64,000 bases of DNA from an uncultured Alloprevotella sp. (lineage in GTDB: Bacteria; Bacteroidota; Bacteroidia; Bacteroidales; Bacteroidaceae). A program made the translations under genes and the position numbers. The notes under the pieces were generated by a model. The model was not told the DNA's origin. It did no database searches and was given only the letters and a program-made list of their open reading frames with translations. Where the stretch lies: NCBI GenBank assembly GCA_944322095.1, contig CALUNU010000011.1, forward strand, positions 1 through 64,000, given 5' to 3'. Of the stretch, positions 16,833-22,992 are shown piece after piece (within the stretch, counting starts at the first letter, position 1; each line of letters opens with the position of its first letter).

Positions 16833-18257
16833 TTACAAGGTGTTTATCTGTTCAATCTTTTCTCCATCGAAGGCATATTCGTCGTAGTATCCCTGAGAAC
16901 CGACGGGCACAATGATGTGGTTGTTCTCGGGGTTCAGCACCATGCGCCGCTGGCCTGAGATCCAGTCGACGTATTCAAGCATCTTTCCGTTGAACCTAAA
17001 AATGGAAGTGATCGTTTCCGTGCTTTTATCGCCCACTGTTACGAGAATTTCATTGGTTCCGTCAGCGTTTAAGTCCACAACGGAGCATTGAATATATTGC
17101 TCGGCAAGAAATCCATATTTGTAGTTGTCTCCCATTTCGTTCCATGGAAGATTACCTATAAGGTCGAACTCGTAGTTAGAACTGTAAGTAAGCGAGATAT
17201 CTATTGGGTGTGGCCATCCTTGAGCGAAATGGAGCGTTTCATTCGCAACGCCATCGCCGTTGATGTCCCATTGGGGTATAACTCCGTCAGCGTCGGGCTT
17301 TATAGTACCGCTTAGTTTGGCATTATTTCCATCTGCGATGTCCCCAACCCGGCCGAAAACGAAATTGACATTTCCTATATCGAACAGCAGATCGGCGTAG
17401 GGGCTGTTTTCGTCGTAGAAGTAAGCTTCTCCTGCTGTTTTTGTTTTATCAGTATCCGTAGAATCTGTCGGATAGGTCCCTGTGAGGAAATCCTGCATGG
17501 CGTCCTGCTGTTTCTGTGCCTTGCCCGCCATCACGACGAAGCCTACAATGAAAAGCAGGGCGGCTGCGGCAATGAAGATCCAGTCGGTGCCTCGGGCGCG
17601 GACGCTGCGGCTCTGGGTGCGCCCCTCCCTGGCCAGCAGGAGGAGCAGCCAGATGCCGCCCACAAAGGGCACGAGCGAGATGAAAATCCACCCGCCGCTC
17701 TTGCCGATGTCGTGGAGGCGGCGCGTCATGAGGGCAAGCACTGGGACGATGAGGCCCAGCGAGAACAGCAGGGTCAGCAGGAAACTGGTGTGGGGGATGA
17801 GCAGCATGTCCAACCCGAAGACGCCGCAATAGGCCAGGAGGTAGAACAGATAGCTCATCCAGAACTTCTTGCGGCCGATGGCCCCGCGGAAGTCGGCGTA
17901 GTGCTTGAAGAACGTGTCGACGAGGTAGTATTGCAGCATGCCCGCCTTGCCCGTGTCGGCTTGCTGCTCGTCGCTTGCGCGGTCGGCGTACGGCATATAG
18001 TCCGACAGGCGACGTGGCTGCTGCCGTGCGGGCTGCGGCGTGCGCGGGGCCGCGGCCGCCGTGGCGCCCACGGCTTCGTGGCAATGGGGGCACACGGTGG
18101 CGTCAATGTCTATCTGCTCGCCGCAGACGGGGCAGGCCTTCGTTTCTTTCTTGGGCGCGTGGCTTTCTTCCGTCAGCCATTCGCCGCAATGCTTACACTT
18201 TTTGGCCGTAGCCATGATTTCTTCCCCGCAATAGGGGCAACGTTTTGTTTCTGCCAT
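16833..18257 (-). CDS. Zinc-ribbon and DUF805 membrane protein
   Basis: A 474-residue protein of mixed architecture. Residues 1-60 hold two zinc ribbons with CxxC pairs (Cys7/10 with 21/24, Cys42/45 with 56/59). Residues about 115-250 form a four-helix DUF805 membrane domain (FRGAIGRKKFWMSYLFYLLA, MTRRLHDIGKSGGWIF). The C-terminal 200 residues carry two Asp-rich loops, WDINGDGVANE and VDLNADGTNEI, like the calcium-binding FG-GAP/EF-hand-type repeats of secreted Bacteroidetes proteins. The function is unknown. It is the distal gene of a minus-strand group whose other members also carry a zinc ribbon or a lipoprotein signal. Confidence 0.82.
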   Translation of the reverse strand: MAETKRCPYCGEEIMATAKKCKHCGEWLTEESHAPKKETKACPVCGEQIDIDATVCPHCHEAVGATAAAAPRTPQPARQQPRRLSDYMPYADRASDEQQADTGKAGMLQYYLVDTFFKHYADFRGAIGRKKFWMSYLFYLLAYCGVFGLDMLLIPHTSFLLTLLFSLGLIVPVLALMTRRLHDIGKSGGWIFISLVPFVGGIWLLLLLAREGRTQSRSVRARGTDWIFIAAAALLFIVGFVVMAGKAQKQQDAMQDFLTGTYPTDSTDTDKTKTAGEAYFYDENSPYADLLFDIGNVNFVFGRVGDIADGNNAKLSGTIKPDADGVIPQWDINGDGVANETLHFAQGWPHPIDISLTYSSNYEFDLIGNLPWNEMGDNYKYGFLAEQYIQCSVVDLNADGTNEILVTVGDKSTETITSIFRFNGKMLEYVDWISGQRRMVLNPENNHIIVPVGSQGYYDEYAFDGEKIEQINTL

Positions 18258-18415
18258 GGTGGTATGGTTTTAAATGTTGTTGGTCTGTGTTTTTCTGCTC
18301 CGTTCGAGGATCGCCCTATGGGGCTTTCGGGCGCGGCAGAGGCTGTTTTGCTTTGGCGGGGCTGCGCCCCGAGCGTGAGCGGCGCGATCAATCGCAGTCG
18401 CTACGCGGGTGCTTG

Positions 18416-18868
18416 TCAGAACGCGAGCCAAGGCGCCAAGAGGATGGCTGCAAAAACGAAGAGGTCGCTCAGGCAGCCCGAGAGGCAGCCGTCGCCGCTG
18501 TCGTCATCGTCATCGTCGTCGCTGCTGTCCTCTTCTTCGTCGGTCTCCTCCTCTTCAGCTGCGCTTTCGTCGGCGTTTTCTTCGTCGGGCTCCTCGTCCG
18601 TCGCCACCATTGCTTCGTCGTAACCGCTGTCGTCCTCGTCGTCGTTTTCCCGGGCGCGATGTTTTTCCAGTTCGTGCTTGATGTCCTCGGCGGTGTGGCT
18701 TTTCTAGCCTTCCTCCGCCGCGGCGCCTTGCTCTTGTTGCTGCTCGGCGGACTTTTCCTGTTGCTGCCCGGCGTCTTCTTGCGGCAGCCATTCGCCGCAG
18801 TGCTTGCACTTGCGGGCTACGGCCAGGATTTCTTCGCCGCAGAACGGGCATGTTTTCAGTTCTTCCAT
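18416..18868 (-). pseudogene. Small zinc-ribbon protein gene interrupted by an in-frame TAG
   Basis: From ATG 18868 the frame encodes a zinc ribbon nearly identical to that of the neighbouring DUF805 protein (CPFCGEE...CKHCGEW, Cys7/10/21/24), then a Gln/Glu-rich linker. A TAG follows the linker, after which the same frame stays open through KSHTAEDIKHELEKHRAREN, a long acidic run of Glu and Asp, and a hydrophobic tail DLFVFAAILLAPW. The continuing, non-random frame suggests one gene of about 150 codons with a nonsense change. Alternatively the short zinc-ribbon protein (about 58 residues) is itself functional. The start overlaps the upstream lipoprotein gene by 13 nt. Confidence 0.6.
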
Positions 18869-19584
18869 GATCCGTTCTCTATGTCTGCGTCGGAAATGCA
18901 GTGATACGTCAGACGGCCCATGTCGCCAGTCGCGTAGGAGAGCGTTTCGCCGTTGATTTTCAAGTCTGTAAAGCCTGCTCTTTCTGCATCGTCCTTGTTT
19001 TGAGAGACATAGAGAGCCCGCTTCTCTTTATAATCGGCCTTGCGTATCTCTTCGCCGAGCTTGTCTTTGTCTATCATGTCTTCGCCCAGATTTTCGAGCG
19101 TATAGTCGAGCATCTGCCACGCCACGTCGGTGTTGGCCGGCTTGTAGTCGAAGTGGTCTAGGCTGACTGTGAGCGAGGAGATGTTGTAGGTCTGGCAGAG
19201 GCTGCCCATGACGATTTCCCATGTGCCCTCCACTTCGGTGGTACTGGCGTAGTTGTATTTCAGATCCTCGTCTTCCCAGTTTTGTTGAAAGTAGGTTCGT
19301 TCGACAAACGTTCCGCCGTCGGTTGTGCTGTCGGGGTCGTGCTTGAAGGTGATGAGCGAGACTTGCGTGAAGGGGTCGCCGTCCTCGTCTGTCAGTTCGT
19401 CTTTGTAGATCCAGTTGCCTTCGGCCATTTTGGCCAGCTCGCCGTCCTTGTCTGTCAGTTCGCTTTTGTCGCTCCCGTCGCCGTTGGCCTTTTCAGATTG
19501 TCGGCCGTCGGAGCACGAGGCGGCCGTGAGCGTTGCACACGCGAGGGCCGTGCCGAGGGCCACTTGTCGGAATGTCTTTTTCAT
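18856..19584 (-). CDS. Predicted lipoprotein of unknown function
   Basis: A 242-residue protein with a lipoprotein signal (hydrophobic residues 7-20, then AASC with Cys24 as the likely modified residue). The mature chain begins with an acidic, Asp-Gly-rich linker containing two copies of ELTD[KE]DG, followed by a beta-rich region ([30 protein letters not shown]) that resembles lipocalin-like DUFs of Bacteroidetes. The function is unknown. It heads a minus-strand group with the zinc-ribbon gene, whose start overlaps its stop. The upstream leader is unusually long and structured. Confidence 0.78.
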   Translation of the reverse strand: MKKTFRQVALGTALACATLTAASCSDGRQSEKANGDGSDKSELTDKDGELAKMAEGNWIYKDELTDEDGDPFTQVSLITFKHDPDSTTDGGTFVERTYFQQNWEDEDLKYNYASTTEVEGTWEIVMGSLCQTYNISSLTVSLDHFDYKPANTDVAWQMLDYTLENLGEDMIDKDKLGEEIRKADYKEKRALYVSQNKDDAERAGFTDLKINGETLSYATGDMGRLTYHCISDADIENGSWKN

Positions 19585-19603
19585 GGTGGAAGGTTTTAGA
19601 GAT

Positions 19604-19974
19604 TTATAGATATTGTCGGCCCCGGGGCATACAGAAAGAGCGTAAACCCGCTTGTTGCCATTTGTCTGCTGAGGCTCTGGTAAAACCCGTACACTTCAAA
19701 TAAGCAGAAGCAGTCCACGCCCTTTCGGGTGTGAACGTTGTTCTGAACTTATAATCCCGAGTGTACTCAAAATTTACCAGATTTTCAGCCGAGGGACGCC
19801 GTTCAAACACGTTCAGTCGTTATGTCTGTCGTTTTTAGCTTGTTGTCTGTTTCGTTCTTCCTGTTTTTGGGGTTGATGCCTCCAAAGGTAGGAATTACGG
19901 AAACGATGTGCAAGCTTTTCCGCCAGAATTGTTGCGTGGACTGCCTGCTATGCTTTCGCTCGTCGTGGGGCTTC
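19604..19974 (-). ncRNA. Candidate structured leader RNA or conserved intergenic element
   Basis: Two minus-strand promoters upstream imply a leader of 290-390 nt before the lipoprotein gene. Nested perfect inverted repeats are present: TCTGGTAAA (19676-19684) with TTTACCAGA (19773-19781), GTACACT (19689-19695) with AGTGTAC (19760-19766), and TCGGG (19725-19729) with CCCGA (19756-19760). A longer-range pair is GCAGTCCACGC (19710-19720) with GCGTGGACTGC (19934-19944). The 68-codon frame in it (19604-19810) has no recognisable domain and could be chance. The stems suggest a folded RNA, possibly regulatory, or a repeat element; the strand and the boundaries are inferred. Confidence 0.45.
19883..19914 (-). 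promoter_or_regulatory. Minus-strand promoter, proximal
   Basis: Minus-strand CTTG (19914-19911) and TACCTTTG (19890-19883) are 20 nt apart. It would give a leader of about 290 nt to the lipoprotein gene. Confidence 0.6.
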
Positions 19975-19978
19975 GGGG

Positions 19979-19986
19979 CAAAGGTA
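19979..19986 (-). promoter_or_regulatory. Minus-strand -7 element, distal
   Basis: TACCTTTG on the minus strand, divergent from the plus-strand gene at 20103. No -33 element was recognised. Confidence 0.45.
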
Positions 19987-20016
19987 GGGACTAATTCCTT
20001 GCCGGCCGGCGCCTCG

Positions 20017-20046
20017 TTTGGTTCAGTTTGGTTCATTTCGGTTCAA
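20017..20046. promoter_or_regulatory. Three 10-bp direct repeats between divergent promoters
   Basis: TTTGGTTCAG, TTTGGTTCAT and TTCGGTTCAA follow one another without a gap, one helical turn each. They lie between the minus-strand promoter at 19979 and the plus-strand promoter at 20084, the expected place for a regulator site. Confidence 0.6.
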
Positions 20047-20083
20047 GTGGCCCGGTATCTACTTTTTCGTATGTATATTTCTT

Positions 20084-20091
20084 TATATTTG
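20084..20091 (+). promoter_or_regulatory. -7 element of the 20103 gene
   Basis: TATATTTG ends 11 nt before the ATG, so the leader is very short. The -33 element is weak (a T-rich stretch near 20063). Confidence 0.6.
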
Positions 20092-20102
20092 CGTCGTAAA
20101 AA

Positions 20103-20708
20103 ATGAAAAGAATGATTGAAAACGACGAATACGTGGGGCGTGAGGCGCAGGAAGAGCGGTTGCGCACAGCTGTGGAACAGCGGGTGGGGCGGGCGCTCCG
20201 CACGCCGGCCGATTTCGACTATCTGGTGATGAAGATGAAACACGACGAGGCCGAGCTCGTCAGCGTGTCGACGCTGAAACGCCTGTGGGGCTACGTGCGG
20301 GCCGCGGGGCCCGTGCGCACGTCGACGCTCTCCGTGCTGGCCCGCTTCCTGGGTTTTATCGATTTCGAAGACTTTTGCCGCTCGGAGGCCGACGAGTCGG
20401 GCTTTCTGTCGCAGAAGCAGGTGCGCGTGACCGACCTCCAGGCCGGCGACAAGGTGCGCATCTGCTGGCAGCCGGGACGCACCTGCCTGCTGCGCTACCA
20501 AGGCGAGGGCCGCTTCGTGGTGGTGCGGGCCGAGCGGGCCAAGCTGCACGCGGGCGACACGTTTGCCGCCGTGGCCTTCCGCACGGGCCATCCGTTCTAT
20601 GCCACCGACCTGCGCCGCCCCGGCATTGACGGCGCGCGCGACTACGTGGCTGCCGCCCGCCACGGCTTGACGGCCGTCGAGCGCGAGGAGCGGCAGGACG
20701 ACGACTGA
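20103..20708 (+). CDS. Bacteroidetes-specific putative DNA-binding protein
   Basis: A 201-residue protein without signal peptide or membrane helix. The N-terminal half contains STLKRLWGYV and STLSVLARFLGFIDFEDFC (residues about 58-95), a motif pair I recognise from many uncharacterised Bacteroidetes proteins and which looks like a helix-turn-helix-type fold. The C-terminal half (110-185) is beta-rich, with LQAGDKVRICWQPGR. A regulatory role is plausible because the gene is divergent from the lipoprotein operon and three 10-bp repeats lie between them, which may be its own operator. The function is otherwise unknown. Confidence 0.75.
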   Translation: MKRMIENDEYVGREAQEERLRTAVEQRVGRALRTPADFDYLVMKMKHDEAELVSVSTLKRLWGYVRAAGPVRTSTLSVLARFLGFIDFEDFCRSEADESGFLSQKQVRVTDLQAGDKVRICWQPGRTCLLRYQGEGRFVVVRAERAKLHAGDTFAAVAFRTGHPFYATDLRRPGIDGARDYVAAARHGLTAVEREERQDDD

Positions 20709-20840
20709 GGCTTCCCACCACGCCATGCGGCCCCGCGACGCAGCAAAAGCGGACAGTGAAAGCGCCGTGAGCGGCCTCGTGCGAGGCGTGGCCCTCCGCG
20801 TATGGACGTGGCTGCCTCTTGAGGCACGCAAGGAGCCTTG

Positions 20841-21236
20841 CGGCCGATCCATGGGATGGATCTCTGGTTCCATGGGATGGATCTCTGGTTCCATGGGATG
20901 TTTCGGCCCAACCAAGGCCATGGTTGTGCGAGCCGAAAGCTTGTTTTTTTAGTCAGCATGGCCTGTAAAATAGCCCCGACGGGATGTTTTGTGCATCTCG
21001 TCGGGATTTTTTATGCCTCCGCGGCCATCGGCGAGGCGTTTTTCCGTACGAAAATGGCCGAACGGGGCGTCGATTGCCGACGTGTTTGGCACGAAACACG
21101 GCGCAGCAGCCCTACGCGGGAAAAGAAAGCGGAAAAGACCTTAACGCCCGACGGCCTCTTTTCACGAAAACGGGCGGAAAAAGCCCCTGTCCGCTCTGTT
21201 TCGGCGCGCGGGGCGTGTCGCAATTTTTTGGAAAAT
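20841..21236 (+). repeat. Dispersed intergenic element, copy B (type 2)
   Basis: Three TCCATGGGAT-type boxes start at 20848, 20869 and 20890, exactly 21 bp apart, with identical 8-nt spacers (TCTCTGGT). About 300 nt further on come CCTTAACGCCCG, GTCCGCT (21189-21195), TTTCGGCGCGCGGGG and the module TGTCGCAATTTTTTGGAAAAT with its last base at 21236. Copy F carries the same segments on the opposite strand in the same relative order. The rest of the 637-bp gap between 20708 and 21346 shows no gene. Confidence 0.82.
20975..21012 (+). terminator. Rho-independent terminator within element B
   Basis: CCCGACGGGATG and CATCTCGTCGGG form a stem, followed by ATTTTTT. It is 267 nt past the 20103 gene, just beyond the box array. 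Confidence 0.78.
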
Positions 21237-21291
21237 GGGGGCTCCGGCAGGCGAAACGGCCGGGACGTCCGCGCCTTTCGCGAAAAAAACG

Positions 21292-21299
21292 TACCTTTA
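21292..21299 (+). promoter_or_regulatory. Weak -7 element of the GH10-like gene
   Basis: TACCTTTA (one mismatch) lies 46 nt before the ATG at 21346. Confidence 0.4.
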
Positions 21300-21345
21300 C
21301 GCCGTAAAAAGCCAGAACGCGAAACAAAAAGAAAAGACCGTACGT

Positions 21346-22848
21346 ATGAAGAAGCTATTGTTTGCCCTCTTGCTGCTCTTGGCGGTGCCGGCGGGCCGGG
21401 CCGAAACGCTGCCGCAGCCGAAACGCGAGTTCCGCGGCGCGTGGATACAGATGATCAACGGACAATTCCAGGGCATGGGCCGCGACGCCATGCAGGCCAA
21501 CCTGCGCCACCAGCTCGACGTGCTGCAAGCCTGCGGTGTCAACGCCGTGATGTTCCAGGTGAGGGGCGAAGCCGACGCGCTCTACGAGAGCCCCTACGAG
21601 CCGTGGAGCCGTTTCCTCACGGGCACGCAGGGCACGGCCCCTTCGCCCCGCTGGGACCCCCTGGCCTGGATGGTCGGCGAGTGTCATCGCCGCGGCATGG
21701 AGCTGCACGCCTGGATCAACCCCTTCCGGGCCAAGACGAAGGGCACGACCCGCCTGGCCGCGAGCCATCCCTACGTGAAGCACCCCGAGCGTTTCTTCGA
21801 ATATGACGGCCTCTACATCTTCGATCCCGGCATGCACGAGAACCGCAAGTACATCTGCCGCGTGGCAGCCGACATCGTGCGCCGCTACGACGTGGACGGC
21901 CTGCACATCGACGACTATTTCTACCCCTATCCTGCGGCGGGCAAGCCCATCCCCGACGAGGCCACCTTCCGCACCCACAACAACGGCATGACCGACCGCG
22001 GCGACTGGCGGCGCTACAACGTGAACCTCTTCATCAAGATGATGCACGACAGCATCCGCGCCGCCAAGCCGTGGGTCAAGTTCGGCGTGGCGCCTTTCGG
22101 CATCTACCACAACGAGCGCGCAGGGAGCAACGTGCCCGGCAGCCGCACCGCGGGCCTGCAAAACTATGACGACCTCTATGCCGACGTGCTTTATTGGGTG
22201 CAGCAGGGCTGGGTGGACTACACCATCCCGCAGCTCTACTGGGAGATTGGCCACCGCACGGCCGACTATGCCACGCTCGTGGGCTGGTGGGCCCGCTATG
22301 CCGCCGGCCGCCCGCTCTTCATCGGGCAGGACGTGGAACGCACCGTCAAGGCGCCCGACCCCGGCAACCCGCGCATCAACCAGATGCCCGCCAAGCTGCG
22401 CCTGCAACGCACGACGCCCGGCGTCGACGGCAGCTGCCTGTGGTATTCGGCCGCCGTCGTGGCCAACGTGGGCAACTATGCCGGCGCCCTGCAAAAGCTC
22501 TACCACCGCACGCCGGCCCTGCAACCGCTCATGCCTTTCATCGACGACAAGGCGCCCAGGAAGCCCCGCAAGCTCAAGGCGCTCTGGATGCCCGACGGCT
22601 ACTACCTCTTCTGGACGGCGCCGAAAGCCAAGACCGAGATGGACAGCGCCCGCCTCTACGTGGTGTACCGCTTCGGGCGTAAGGAAAAGGTCGACCTGGA
22701 ACGCCCGGAACACATCGTGGCCGTCACGCCCGAAACGTTCCTGAAGCTGCCCTATGGGGACGGGTGTGAGAAATATACCTACGTCGTGACGGCCCTCGAC
22801 CGCCTGCAAAACGAATCGAAGGGCGCAAAAGAGAAAGTGAAGCTGTAA
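21346..22848 (+). CDS. Glycoside hydrolase family 10-like (GHL10/DUF187) secreted protein
   Basis: A 500-residue protein with a Sec signal peptide (residues 1-19, cut near GRAE). The body is a GHL10-type TIM barrel: REFRGAWIQMING, VNAVMFQVRGEADALY, WDPLAWMVGECHRRGMELHAW and YDVDGLHIDDYFYPYP, the last holding likely acidic active-site residues. Members resemble E. coli YddW/DigH, which act on peptidoglycan glycans; the substrate here is unproven. The C-terminal 100 residues (KLKALWMPDGYYLFWTAP) look like a fibronectin-type domain. ATG 21346 gives the signal peptide directly; the frame opens further upstream but into element B. Confidence 0.88.
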   Translation: MKKLLFALLLLLAVPAGRAETLPQPKREFRGAWIQMINGQFQGMGRDAMQANLRHQLDVLQACGVNAVMFQVRGEADALYESPYEPWSRFLTGTQGTAPSPRWDPLAWMVGECHRRGMELHAWINPFRAKTKGTTRLAASHPYVKHPERFFEYDGLYIFDPGMHENRKYICRVAADIVRRYDVDGLHIDDYFYPYPAAGKPIPDEATFRTHNNGMTDRGDWRRYNVNLFIKMMHDSIRAAKPWVKFGVAPFGIYHNERAGSNVPGSRTAGLQNYDDLYADVLYWVQQGWVDYTIPQLYWEIGHRTADYATLVGWWARYAAGRPLFIGQDVERTVKAPDPGNPRINQMPAKLRLQRTTPGVDGSCLWYSAAVVANVGNYAGALQKLYHRTPALQPLMPFIDDKAPRKPRKLKALWMPDGYYLFWTAPKAKTEMDSARLYVVYRFGRKEKVDLERPEHIVAVTPETFLKLPYGDGCEKYTYVVTALDRLQNESKGAKEKVKL

Positions 22849-22884
22849 AGGCTGCCCCGGCCCTCGCGGCTTTCCGCATGCGTA

Positions 22885-22928
22885 GGGACGCGGTCTGTCG
22901 CGTCTCCCACGTCCGGAACGCAGTTCCG
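22885..22928. repeat. Tandem hairpins upstream of the aspartokinase gene
   Basis: GGGACGCG (22885-22892) pairs with CGCGTC plus TCCC (22899-22908), and CGGAAC pairs with GTTCCG around GCA (22914-22928). There is no T run. This looks like a REP-type palindromic unit or a leader structure rather than a simple terminator. Confidence 0.5.
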
Positions 22929-22992
22929 CTAAGGCATCTTCATCATGCCTCGTCGCGGGCGGCCATCACCAGACATAATATATATAAGGAGT

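Noticed and set aside
6362-18720. Genome-wide recoding of TAG as a sense codon
   Set aside because: Several intact genes end naturally at TAG with complete C-terminal domains (31347, 56619), so general reassignment is unlikely.
19822-20106. A 94-codon plus-strand frame upstream of the 20103 gene
   Set aside because: It spans two minus-strand promoters and the 10-bp repeats, ends within the start of the next gene, and has no recognisable features.
20838-21806. Frames opening across the dispersed elements (for example 20838-21806, 36351-37160, 42602-43222)
   Set aside because: They run through the box arrays in different frames at each copy, so no common protein is encoded.
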